Source: JABDIY01 sp963803845
GTDB taxonomy: Bacteria > Actinomycetota > Acidimicrobiia > Acidimicrobiales > SZUA-35
Length of the DNA stretch: 64,000 bases
Direction: 5' to 3'
Assembly (NCBI GenBank): GCA_963803845.1
Contig: CAWDNZ010000005.1
Location: 1,488,001 to 1,552,000, forward strand
Positions 51,778-60,741 of the stretch are shown in pieces; positions within the stretch are counted from its first letter, which is position 1; each line of letters starts with the position of its first letter. The notes under the pieces are model-generated. The model made no database searches and had not been told where the DNA came from. It saw only the letters and a list, made by a program, of their open reading frames with translations. A program made the translations under genes and the position numbers.

Positions 51778-52374
51778 GTGCGACCTCTCGACATGCGGTT
51801 CTCCCAGAGTGCAGCCAATCACAAGACTCTCCCGGCGATGGATGCCGAGATCGCCGTTGTCGGCAGGTCGAACGTTGGTAAAAGCACGCTGATCAATGCG
51901 ATTACCAACCGCAAGAAATTGGCTCACACATCGAAAACACCAGGTCGAACTCAATTGCTCAATCTCTTCGTCCTGAACGAGGATCCAGCCACGAGAGGGA
52001 TCATGGATCTCCCAGGCTATGGATTCGCAAAGGGAGCCTCGAAGAAAGCTCAGGCCAGTTGGGGCCAGATGATTGAGAACTATCTGCTGGAACGGGAATC
52101 GCTGGTAATGGTGATGGTGCTGATAGACGGGCGGCATGGCCCCACCGATCTCGACCTTTCCATGCTGGCGTGGCTTCGCTCACATCGGATCCCACATACG
52201 GTGATCGCCACCAAACACGACAAGGTCAAGTCATCAATGCGCCAGAAAAGACGAAAGGAACTGGCCGAAGGATGTGAGCTCGAAGCAGGCGACGTTTTGT
52301 GGGTCAGCGCCACTACCGGTGTCAACATTGACCAGCTCAGGGGACTCGCCCTGGATTGGCTAAGCGATGCGTAG
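51778..52374 (+). CDS. engB: ribosome biogenesis GTP-binding protein EngB/YsxC
   Basis: A 198-residue TrmE-Era-EngA-EngB-like GTPase from GTG 51778. G1 is GRSNVGKSTL, G2 lies in KTPGRTQLLN, G3 is DLPGYG and G4 is TKHDK, with the G5 region VSATTG. EngB helps assemble the large ribosomal subunit. Length is normal. Confidence 0.94.
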   Translation: MRPLDMRFSQSAANHKTLPAMDAEIAVVGRSNVGKSTLINAITNRKKLAHTSKTPGRTQLLNLFVLNEDPATRGIMDLPGYGFAKGASKKAQASWGQMIENYLLERESLVMVMVLIDGRHGPTDLDLSMLAWLRSHRIPHTVIATKHDKVKSSMRQKRRKELAEGCELEAGDVLWVSATTGVNIDQLRGLALDWLSDA

Positions 52375-52453
52375 CAACCTTGTCCCGATCAGGTCACTGC
52401 TTCAACAAGAAGCTAGAAGATAGGCCACAATGACCTAACCGCTCAAGGATTAT

Positions 52454-53560
52454 TTGCCCAACGCCGATGTCTCGTCCGTGCCCGCCGCCCTATCGCCCGT
52501 TTCCCGTCAACTGTTAGCACTTACCGCAACCTTTCTCGCAGCCGCACTTCTGCCGATCACCCCCGCTGCAGCTACAAGCAGCGGGGCTGAACCCACCGCC
52601 GTCGAGGCGGCAGGCGACTCCGAACCATCGGCGATGTCGGCAGTGGAACGGGCGCTCGCCGAGCGAATCGCCGCCGATCACAACGACGCCCGCCGGGCCG
52701 CCGGTTTCGGTGAATTGCGGCAGATGCCATCATTGGCCCCGTACGCCGGCTCCAACAGCGTGACCATGATGGAGAGCCAGACGCTGGGCCACAGCGAAAT
52801 CATCGCTCTCCTGGACGATTTCCCCCAAAACATGTGGGCCGCCGAGAATGCATTGGTCATGTTCAATCCCGCTTCGGAGGCGACCGGGCTCTGGCTCGAT
52901 TCACCAGAGCACGCCGCCAACATGATGGCCAGCCGAGCTACCCATATCTGGGTTGATGTTCGCTGCTCCGCTGAGGGCCGCATGTGGGTAACCAGCCAAT
53001 ATGTGGATGCCCCGATTTCGGAGACCGACGTCCTTCCCGGAGTTGACCTGCGCGTGACCGATTCCGCCTCAGCCGACCTGCGGTGCCCCGTGGCGGTTGG
53101 ACCCTTCGCTTCGGGCGAAGAGTTTGTGGCCCGCCAGTATGAGGATTTCCTGGGGCGTCCGGCCGATGCATCCGGCCTCGCATACTGGACCGGGTTGTTG
53201 AACACCCGCAAGATCACTCCCGGCCAAGTCGTTCTGAGCTTCCTGAACTCGCCCGAATTCGCCGGCCGAATCCGTCCTCACGCCGAAGCCGCACTGTTGA
53301 CGTCGGCGGCATTGCCAACGGTGGAAGAAGTTGACGGATGGCGGCGGACCCCTCCGACGCAAATCTCCATCAAGGCGGCCGGTGCCAGCGTGAAGTCACG
53401 GGTAGACGTGCTGATGATCTATGTGGGCATGCTCAACCGAACGCCAGACACCAACGGATTCGCCTACTGGACCGGCTTGGCCGACGAAGGAGTCGGCCTG
53501 ACCGTGCTCGTCAACGGATTCCTCGCCTCCCCCGAATACGCCGCTCGGGCCGGTTCGTAA
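52454..53560 (+). CDS. secreted CAP-domain protein with DUF4214 repeats
   Basis: A 368-residue exported protein from TTG 52454 (AAGGA precedes it). A signal peptide of about 40 residues (LLALTATFLAAALLPITPAA) is followed by a CAP/SCP-like domain (ADHNDARRAAGFGEL, LGHSEIIALL, SPEHAANMM) and two DUF4214 units: FVARQYEDFLGRPADASGLAY and a later VDVLMIYVGMLNRTPDTNG. DUF4214 repeats are common in surface proteins; cell-envelope attachment is likely. The function is unknown. Confidence 0.8.
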   Translation: MPNADVSSVPAALSPVSRQLLALTATFLAAALLPITPAAATSSGAEPTAVEAAGDSEPSAMSAVERALAERIAADHNDARRAAGFGELRQMPSLAPYAGSNSVTMMESQTLGHSEIIALLDDFPQNMWAAENALVMFNPASEATGLWLDSPEHAANMMASRATHIWVDVRCSAEGRMWVTSQYVDAPISETDVLPGVDLRVTDSASADLRCPVAVGPFASGEEFVARQYEDFLGRPADASGLAYWTGLLNTRKITPGQVVLSFLNSPEFAGRIRPHAEAALLTSAALPTVEEVDGWRRTPPTQISIKAAGASVKSRVDVLMIYVGMLNRTPDTNGFAYWTGLADEGVGLTVLVNGFLASPEYAARAGS

Positions 53561-53565
53561 CTCCA

Positions 53566-54804
53566 CTACTGCTCCAGAGCACTCAACTTGGTGAAACGGC
53601 TGACCACCTCAACGTGGCTGGTGTGGTTGAAGAGATCGAGCACAGTGCAGTCGGTGAGCGTGTAGCCGGCGGCGGTGAGCAGTAGGGCGTCGCGGCCCAA
53701 AGATCCGGCGTCGCAACTGATCAGCACGATCCTCTCGGCACCGGTGCCGGTGAGAGCGGCCACTCCCCCGGTGTCCAAACCGGCCCGGGCGGGGTCGGCG
53801 ATCACCACTTTCGCCGGGACCGGTTTCCAGTGTTCAACGCTCGCTTCGACCTTTTGAACAGCGCTGGCGGGCAGGTTGAAACGAAGATCTTCCAGCGCTC
53901 GCGGATTAGACTCGACTGCAACAACTGCCGTGCCTCCGTTGGCCAACCAATCCGCTCCCACGGTTGCGGAAAAGAGCCCCCCGCCAGCGTAGGCGTCGAC
54001 CAGCACCCCGGTCGGGTCGATGTCACTGAGCGCAGAACGAACGGCAGCAACCAAGGCCGCTGCGCCCTTGGGCGACGCTTGAAAAAACGCCCCCGTCGAG
54101 ACCCGGAGATCTACCGCCTCCACCCGCTCGGCGATCGAGGTTTGGGTGCCAATCGAAACACTCCCCGCCTCGACCACGCGCACATCAGCGGGAACGTCGC
54201 ACTCTTGTGCAGATCGGCCCGTCACTTCCACCATCCGGTCGCCGGTAGTGGCCCCCACGCGTATCGTGACCTCGCGGGACCCGGGAAACCGGGCGGTTTT
54301 GATGAGGTCGTTGACCGCAGGGTGGGCAACCAAGCAGGTGTCCGGGCGAAACGGTGCATGCGAGTGTGGCTGGCGGTAAGCGAGACGACCGTCATTGTCC
54401 ACCAGCATCCGTACCGAGGTGCGATAGCCCTCGGTGGGAAGACGGGGTCCATTCGTGATAGCGATCGCGGCAGTGTCCAGCTTCCCAATCCTTCGGAGGG
54501 CGTCTTCCACGATCGCAACTCGGAGGCGGCGCTGGGCATCGGGCGTGATGTGTTGCCAGTCGCAACCACCGCACCGCGGTTGACCGGTCACGTGCGGACA
54601 GGGCGGGGTGGCCCGATCGGGTGATGGATCGAGGACCTCGACGACCACGGCCTCTGCGAATCGTTTGGACTGCTTGGTCAACGCCACCCGAACGCGTTCG
54701 GTGGGGACAGCGCCGCTCACAAAGGTCACCCGACCGGAATCATCCAATCCGATCGCTTTTCCGCCCACGGCAATCCGGTCCACCGTGAGTTCCATCTCGT
54801 TCAC
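53566..54804 (-). CDS. TrmA/RlmD-family RNA (uracil-5-)-methyltransferase
   Basis: A 412-residue class I SAM RNA methyltransferase. An N-terminal TRAM domain (VDRIAVGGKAIGLDDSGRVT) precedes a Cys cluster (CPHVTGQPRCGGCDWQH) for an Fe-S centre, then the SAM domain (VDAYAGGGLFSATVGADWL) and the catalytic Cys loop (LISCDAGSLGRD). It methylates U in rRNA or tRNA; the exact target is not fixed by sequence. It is divergent from rpe. Confidence 0.9.
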   Translation of the reverse strand: MNEMELTVDRIAVGGKAIGLDDSGRVTFVSGAVPTERVRVALTKQSKRFAEAVVVEVLDPSPDRATPPCPHVTGQPRCGGCDWQHITPDAQRRLRVAIVEDALRRIGKLDTAAIAITNGPRLPTEGYRTSVRMLVDNDGRLAYRQPHSHAPFRPDTCLVAHPAVNDLIKTARFPGSREVTIRVGATTGDRMVEVTGRSAQECDVPADVRVVEAGSVSIGTQTSIAERVEAVDLRVSTGAFFQASPKGAAALVAAVRSALSDIDPTGVLVDAYAGGGLFSATVGADWLANGGTAVVAVESNPRALEDLRFNLPASAVQKVEASVEHWKPVPAKVVIADPARAGLDTGGVAALTGTGAERIVLISCDAGSLGRDALLLTAAGYTLTDCTVLDLFNHTSHVEVVSRFTKLSALEQ

Positions 54805-54821
54805 TGCTCCATACTGGCCGC

Positions 54822-55508
54822 ATGCAAACCGGTTCCGCCGCAGAGATCAAGATAATTCCTTCTGTCCTTCCCGCCGATTTCGCCCGATTGGGCGATGAGT
54901 GCCAGGCCTTGGAGAAGGCAGGCGTCGACCGCATCCAATTCGATGTGATGGATGGCCGCTTCGTTCCCAACATCACCTTCGGACCGGACGTGATCGCTTC
55001 CGTGCGCGGAGCGGTCTCGGTCCCATTCGAAGCGCACTTGATGATCGAAGAGCCCGATCACTTGATCAGCCGCTTTGTTGAAGCCGGTTGCGAATTGATC
55101 ATCGTCCACGAAGAGACCTGCACCCATCTTCACCGGACCCTCTCAATGATCAACGACCTCGGGGCCCAGGCGGCTGTGGCCCTCAACCCGCATACCCCTA
55201 TCGACCGGGTTGAACACGTCTTGGACCTGCTCAACATGGTTCTTGTGATGACCGTCAACCCCGGCTTCGGCGGTCAGAAGTACATCGCAGCCATGGAACC
55301 CAAGATTCGCGCCACACGAGATCTCCTCAACACCGCCGACCACTGGATCGATCTCGAGGTCGACGGCGGAATCAGCGCCTCCACGGTGGCCGGAGCGGCG
55401 GCGGCTGGCGCCAACGTCCTCATCTCCGGATCGGCGATGTTTCGACACCCCGACGGCCTAGCGGCTGCAGTTACCGAACTCCGCACCCTCGCTACCGAAG
55501 CCTACTAA
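54822..55508 (+). CDS. rpe: ribulose-phosphate 3-epimerase
   Basis: A 228-residue TIM-barrel enzyme that interconverts ribulose 5-phosphate and xylulose 5-phosphate. IIPSVLPADFARLGDECQAL, FDVMDGRFVPNITFGPD (metal His/Asp), FEAHLMIEEPDHLI and VMTVNPGFGGQKYI with VDGGIS are all typical. It starts the next plus-strand run. Confidence 0.95.
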   Translation: MQTGSAAEIKIIPSVLPADFARLGDECQALEKAGVDRIQFDVMDGRFVPNITFGPDVIASVRGAVSVPFEAHLMIEEPDHLISRFVEAGCELIIVHEETCTHLHRTLSMINDLGAQAAVALNPHTPIDRVEHVLDLLNMVLVMTVNPGFGGQKYIAAMEPKIRATRDLLNTADHWIDLEVDGGISASTVAGAAAAGANVLISGSAMFRHPDGLAAAVTELRTLATEAY

Positions 55509-55518
55509 GGCCCAACCC

Positions 55519-56409
55519 GTGTGGATTCCGGTCACGCTGGCAGCGGCCGTTTTCCAGATTCTCCGAACCTCGCGGCAGCACCAACTCCGATCGATTCTGT
55601 CGGTCAATGCCGCTGGTTTCGTCCGCTACACCTACGGATTCCCGCTCGCCGTCGCCGCCACGGTCATTACGTTCGTCGTGCTTGGCGAGGGCCTGCCAAC
55701 CGTGCCGCCCCGATTCTGGCCCATCATCGGCGCCGCCGGATTTGCCCAAATCCTTGGCACGCTGGCGTTGCTCCGCTCGTTCGATCTCCGCGACTTTGCC
55801 ATCGGCACGGTGTATGCGAAAACCGAGATAGTCATCGTGGCCATCGTCTCCGCAGTTGCTTTGGGTGAACCACTGAAGCCGCTGGGGTGGGTGGCCATCG
55901 TTCTGTGTATGGCAGGAGTGGCCTGGTTGGCGGCGCCCAGTCATCTCGGCGAAGCGATGTCGAGCATCGCCGATCCGGCCGCCCTCATGGGCATCCTGGC
56001 GGCCGGTGGATTCGCACTGGCCGCCGTGGGTATCCGGGCTGCGTCCAACTCCTTGAGCGACGCACCCGCCTTTCACCGAGCCCTCTTGACCCTGACCGTG
56101 ATGCTGGGAATGCAGACCGCCTTGAACGGCACGCAGCTGTTCACATCAGCCCCAGCAGAATTCGTCAACGTGTACCGTGCATGGCGCTCGGCGTTGCCCG
56201 TGGGGGTGCTCAGCGTCTGCGGATCAGCGGGATGGGCGGTAGCGGTAACGCTCACCAACGCTGCCAAGGTACGAACCTTGGGCCAGGTGGAGTTGGTGAT
56301 GGCGTTTGCCATCTCGGTCTGGTGGCTCCACGAGAAACACCTGCGTAGCGAATACATCGCCAGCGCCATGGTGATGGCTGGGGTAGTTGGGGTCATAACG
56401 TTGGGCTGA
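55519..56409 (+). CDS. EamA/DMT-family transporter
   Basis: A 296-residue inner-membrane protein with about ten hydrophobic segments from GTG 55519, arranged as two EamA repeats (GFAQILGTLALLRSFDL, KTEIVIVAIVSAVALGEPL and a second TLTNAAKVRTLGQVELVM). The substrate is unknown. It lies 11 bp after rpe and is probably co-transcribed with it. Confidence 0.88.
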   Translation: MWIPVTLAAAVFQILRTSRQHQLRSILSVNAAGFVRYTYGFPLAVAATVITFVVLGEGLPTVPPRFWPIIGAAGFAQILGTLALLRSFDLRDFAIGTVYAKTEIVIVAIVSAVALGEPLKPLGWVAIVLCMAGVAWLAAPSHLGEAMSSIADPAALMGILAAGGFALAAVGIRAASNSLSDAPAFHRALLTLTVMLGMQTALNGTQLFTSAPAEFVNVYRAWRSALPVGVLSVCGSAGWAVAVTLTNAAKVRTLGQVELVMAFAISVWWLHEKHLRSEYIASAMVMAGVVGVITLG

Positions 56410-56489
56410 TCGCCTCCAACCAACCGTGGCGCCAACGCTCTTCCTTTCACGTGACTGAGCGGCCAACGAGGGACGGTAACCTCTACCCC

Positions 56490-57101
<612 letters not shown>

Positions 57102-57172
57102 CCAGAACGGGCGGCGGGCGCTGCCCGCGTGAGGACGCCGGCTCAACAGTGCCACCGCTAGCGTGGTTCGCC

Positions 57173-57883
57173 ATGGCACGTCCCGACAACCGAGAAAACT
57201 CCGAACTCCGTCCACTCAGCTTCGAGCGTGATTTCACCGACATGGCCAACGGCTCGGTGTTGGTGAAGTTCGGCCGCACGCATGTGTTGTGCACGGCGTC
57301 GGTAGAGGACGATGTGCCGCGCTGGATGCGCAACACCGGCGAAGGCTGGGTTACCGCCGAGTACAACATGTTGCCAGGATCCAGCCCTGAACGAATTCGC
57401 CGTCGCCAATCTGGTCGGGATCAGGAGATCCAACGGCTGATCGGCCGCAGCCTCCGGGCCGTGGTGGACATGAAGAAGCTGGGCGAGCGGAGCATCACGG
57501 TGGACTGCGACGTCCTTCAGGCAGACGGCGGCACCCGGACGGCGTCGATCTGCGGTGGCTTCGTCGCTCTCCACGATGCCGTCACCAGGCTGAACATCGG
57601 CACCGATCCTTTCATCGGAACCTGCGCGGCAATCAGTGTGGGAATCGTGGATGGTGAAGCCCGCCTCGACCTGCCCTATATCGAGGACGCCGCAGCTGAG
57701 GTTGACATGAACATCGTCATGACCGGCGACGGCAATCTAATCGAAGTGCAAGGCACTGCCGAAGGCAAGGTTTTCAGCCGAGGCCAACTGGACGAACTAC
57801 TGGACCTCGGCGCCCTCGGTGTCTCCCAGATCACCGATGCGCAGAACGCCCTGATCGCCGACCCGCCCGCCCCCCGTCCCTGA
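57173..57883 (+). CDS. rph: ribonuclease PH
   Basis: A 236-residue phosphorolytic 3'-5' exoribonuclease that trims tRNA ends. GSVLVKFGRTHVLCTASVED, MLPGSSPERIRRR, IGRSLRAVVDMKKLGERSI and DCDVLQADGGTRTASICGG are conserved blocks. The ATG at 57173 starts the homologous region. It is followed 9 bp later by rdgB, a common pairing. Confidence 0.95.
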   Translation: MARPDNRENSELRPLSFERDFTDMANGSVLVKFGRTHVLCTASVEDDVPRWMRNTGEGWVTAEYNMLPGSSPERIRRRQSGRDQEIQRLIGRSLRAVVDMKKLGERSITVDCDVLQADGGTRTASICGGFVALHDAVTRLNIGTDPFIGTCAAISVGIVDGEARLDLPYIEDAAAEVDMNIVMTGDGNLIEVQGTAEGKVFSRGQLDELLDLGALGVSQITDAQNALIADPPAPRP

Positions 57884-57892
57884 TCTGCAGCA

Positions 57893-58447
57893 GTGGACTT
57901 GGTCCTCGCCACCAATAATCCGGGGAAGGTCACCGAGCTTCGTGACCTACTGGGCGAAGCAGATGTCACCGTGCTGGCCCGACCCGACCACATCCCCGAG
58001 ACGATCGAGGACGCAGACACCCTGATCGGAAACGCCACCAAAAAGGCGAGGGAAGTGTGCGCCGCCACCAACCGGGCGGCATTGGCCGACGACACCGGAC
58101 TTTTTGTGGACGCCCTCAATTGGGCCCCCGGGGTTCGAACCGCACGATATGGGGGGTGGGAGAAGCTGCTGACCGCCCTGGACGGTGTACCCCCAACCGA
58201 TCGACTGGCCCACTTTCGAACGGTTGTGGTTGTCGCCTATCCCGATGGGCGCCCGGACCTTGTGGTGAACGGCACCACCGCCGGTGTGATACTCACTGAA
58301 CCACAGGGCGAGGGCGGTTTCGGCTACGACCCGGTGTTCGTCCCCGCCGACGGCGACGGTCGGTCCTTTGCAGAGATGACCAAGACCGAAAAGAACCTCA
58401 TCTCACATCGCGGTCGCGCCCTGCGAAGGCTCGTAGAACTACTCTGA
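57893..58447 (+). CDS. rdgB: XTP/dITP pyrophosphatase RdgB
   Basis: A 184-residue Ham1/RdgB enzyme from GTG 57893 that hydrolyses non-canonical purine triphosphates. LATNNPGKVTELRDLL, ALADDTGLFVDAL, GGFGYDPVF and ISHRGRALRRL are typical. The segment after APGVRTARYGG is short: it lacks about eight residues (the GE/ATYxDN-like stretch) present in most family members, so a substrate-side loop is trimmed. Confidence 0.92.
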   Translation: MDLVLATNNPGKVTELRDLLGEADVTVLARPDHIPETIEDADTLIGNATKKAREVCAATNRAALADDTGLFVDALNWAPGVRTARYGGWEKLLTALDGVPPTDRLAHFRTVVVVAYPDGRPDLVVNGTTAGVILTEPQGEGGFGYDPVFVPADGDGRSFAEMTKTEKNLISHRGRALRRLVELL

Positions 58448-58463
58448 GGGATCAAAATCGCTG

Positions 58464-58580
58464 ATGCGAAAAATTCGAACGCCGGACCAATTGGCCCGGC
58501 GCTCTCGAGTCATCACCCACGAGTTGTTGAACGCCACTGTGGCACAGGGCTACGAGGTGTTTCCAGTGGCCGGGAACTAG
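58464..58580 (+). CDS. possible 38-residue small protein
   Basis: A short frame starting MRKIRTPDQLARRSRVITHE and ending GYEVFPVAGN. Its composition looks coding, but the ribosome site is weak (GAGGGATC is about 11 bases upstream). It could be a real small protein or the remnant of a larger gene. Confidence 0.3.
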   Translation: MRKIRTPDQLARRSRVITHELLNATVAQGYEVFPVAGN

Positions 58581-58864
58581 CGCCTATCAAGACGCCAATG
58601 CATAGGTCGCATGGACCCCGTTGTTCGACTCGTCGGTTCTGGGCCTCGCGTCTCTTGCATCGGAATCCGCAAATCAACCGAGCTGCTTGTCGCTGCAGTC
58701 GGAACATGTTCGGGCTGGTCAGGAGCGACCACGGAGGGCGGAAATCTGGGAGTTTCTACCCACCGACGGTCGGTATCCATACCCATCGCCAAACCGTCAT
58801 CTGCGTTTAGGTTTCATCGGAGCAGAGGTACTGCGTCAGGTTCGCCCCGAAAGAGGGAACGAGA
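58581..58864. other. intergenic region without recognised gene
   Basis: About 280 bases between the possible small ORF and the DUF389 gene. A frame of 85 codons (58611-58868) is open here but shows no family and looks fortuitous. No tRNA, repeat or terminator was recognised. GAGGG shortly before 58865 is a ribosome site for DUF389. Confidence 0.5.
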
Positions 58865-60025
58865 TTGAACGCGAAGCAGACATTTAGACATCCACTGGAG
58901 GGCGGCCTGGCGGCTCTGGCTTCATCGCGGCTGCGGATTGACCCACTCGGGACCACAGAGCGCCAACGGATCGTCGCCGGCCTCTTTCACGAAGGTATTC
59001 GACGCACTCCATTCCTCCATCGCTTCTACAGCCTCATGACACTCTCGGTTCTGATCGCAGTACTCGGGTTGATCGCAGACTCCACGGCCGTCGTAATCGG
59101 AGCAATGCTGGTGGCCCCGTTGATGGCCCCGGTCTTGGGAATAGCGGCAGCTCTGGTAATGGACTGGTCCGAGCGGGCCCTGTGGTCACTGTGGGTCGCG
59201 TCCACGGGCGCCATCATGGCCATCGCCATCGCCGTCTTGGTCTCCTGGCTCATGCCAGGCGACCCAGCGCCTCTGCCCAACGAACTCCTGTCCCGAACCT
59301 CGCCCCGCTTGGTCGATCTCGGGGTGGCGCTGGTGGCTGGTGCAGCCGGTGCCTACAGCCACGTTCGCAAACAGGCCGGCGACGCCATCGTTGGTGTGGC
59401 GGTTGCCGTAGCTCTCATCCCGCCCCTGGCCGTTGTGGGGGTCACGCTGGAGATGGGTGAGTGGCAAATGGCCGCCGGATCATTCCTCCTCTTTCTCGCC
59501 AACGTCATCGGAATCATCACGGCCGGCGCCGTCACGTTCGTTATGTTCGGTCTCGTACCAAAGGGGCGTCTCTTCGAGACTCGCCAGCCCATTGCCCGGC
59601 GGTTGCGCACCACCGTGATCGCCACGGTACTCGTGGTGGCACCGCTACAGATCATCGACGAGTGGCGCCCCACCCCGGTGATGAGCTCGGCCCCCGGCCA
59701 GGCCCTGGTGACCGAGGTCGTCAACGGCTGGCGAGCCGATGTGCAGATCATCTCGATCGCCATCGATGACGTCATTGAAGAGAGCGAAGCCCCCGAGGTT
59801 CACCTCACCCTTGCAAAGAGCGCCCCAGAAGGCCAGCTCCCCGGTGGTGAAAAGGGTAGACCACTCGGCGTCGAAGTCCTGGCCGATCGAATCAGCGAAG
59901 CCTTTGGTTCGTCGGTCAACGTGGTTGTCACCTCAGTGGAAAGTGACGTTGAAACCGCCGAAACTCTGTTGGAAGAAGCCGAGATTGATCCCGAGACCGC
60001 CTCTACTAACAGGAAAGGGAACTGA
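58865..60025 (+). CDS. DUF389 membrane protein
   Basis: A 386-residue protein from TTG 58865. Six or seven hydrophobic segments fill the middle (SLMTLSVLIAVLGLIADSTA, VVIGAMLVAPLMAPVLGIAA, GVAVAVALIPPLAVVGVTLE, FLLFLANVIGIITAGAV). IVIGAMLVAPLM-like and VAVALIPPL-like motifs are the DUF389 signature. The C-terminal 140 residues are a soluble domain. The function is unknown. Confidence 0.88.
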   Translation: MNAKQTFRHPLEGGLAALASSRLRIDPLGTTERQRIVAGLFHEGIRRTPFLHRFYSLMTLSVLIAVLGLIADSTAVVIGAMLVAPLMAPVLGIAAALVMDWSERALWSLWVASTGAIMAIAIAVLVSWLMPGDPAPLPNELLSRTSPRLVDLGVALVAGAAGAYSHVRKQAGDAIVGVAVAVALIPPLAVVGVTLEMGEWQMAAGSFLLFLANVIGIITAGAVTFVMFGLVPKGRLFETRQPIARRLRTTVIATVLVVAPLQIIDEWRPTPVMSSAPGQALVTEVVNGWRADVQIISIAIDDVIEESEAPEVHLTLAKSAPEGQLPGGEKGRPLGVEVLADRISEAFGSSVNVVVTSVESDVETAETLLEEAEIDPETASTNRKGN

Positions 60026-60027
60026 GG

Positions 60028-60741
60028 ATGCACACGATCCGTCTCGCCACGTTCGCCTGGCAGCGAACCGAACCCCGCTTCGAACTGCATCCCGAGACCA
60101 TCAACTTCTTCCTGCCCAGCCGATTCGGCGATCTCCCTTGGCTGATCAAACGCGATGATGTGGCCGTGGTTGATACTCGCGATCAGATCGCCGAGATCGA
60201 TAACAGTCTATTGGGAGACGGCAAAACGTCGACGGACCACTCCTATCTCAACGTGCCCTACATCGCCACCTCGACGGTCGCTGTCCCGCCAACTACCGGG
60301 CTCCTGTTCAAAGAGCCGAAGCTCCACCCCGATCTCGGGGTGCTGGACGGCCTGCTCGTCCGGGAACAACACCCGGGACAGCTGATCGACCTGGCCGTTG
60401 CGCTGGGACTGGAGACTGCAACAGACCTCCACTGGTTTACAGATCACCGCCGCTCTATGCCCCCTGGCGAAGCGTCAGACCGCTCCCCTTTCCGCCTTGC
60501 GGAGCGGATCGGCGTCGCCTCGGCCGCCACCGGCGGTGGTCTGTTCTTTCTTGCGGCCGGCCAGAGTATGCATCAGCGATCGGGCCGCATGGGCCTCGCC
60601 TTGCTCCTGGGTGGTACTGGGGTTGCGGTTGCGGCCGACTGGTTTGGGCGGCATCGTCTCAGAGATGGGTTCCACCTCGACACCGCTTTCGGAACTGGTG
60701 AAGGCCTCTCAGGCGACAGCCACCACTTCAGCTCGCAATGA
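60028..60741 (+). CDS. hypothetical membrane-associated protein
   Basis: A 237-residue protein not recognised. The N-terminal part is soluble (FAWQRTEPRFELHPETINFF, LPWLIKRDDVAVVD). Two hydrophobic stretches occur near residues 160-178 and 186-205 (GVASAATGGGLFFLAAGQSM, MGLALLLGGTGVAVAADWFG). It starts two bases after the DUF389 stop and its last 77 bases overlap the ligase gene in another frame. Confidence 0.55.
   Translation: MHTIRLATFAWQRTEPRFELHPETINFFLPSRFGDLPWLIKRDDVAVVDTRDQIAEIDNSLLGDGKTSTDHSYLNVPYIATSTVAVPPTTGLLFKEPKLHPDLGVLDGLLVREQHPGQLIDLAVALGLETATDLHWFTDHRRSMPPGEASDRSPFRLAERIGVASAATGGGLFFLAAGQSMHQRSGRMGLALLLGGTGVAVAADWFGRHRLRDGFHLDTAFGTGEGLSGDSHHFSSQ

Noticed and set aside
58611..58868. 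85-codon frame before DUF389
   Set aside because: No family, weak start and composition like non-coding sequence.
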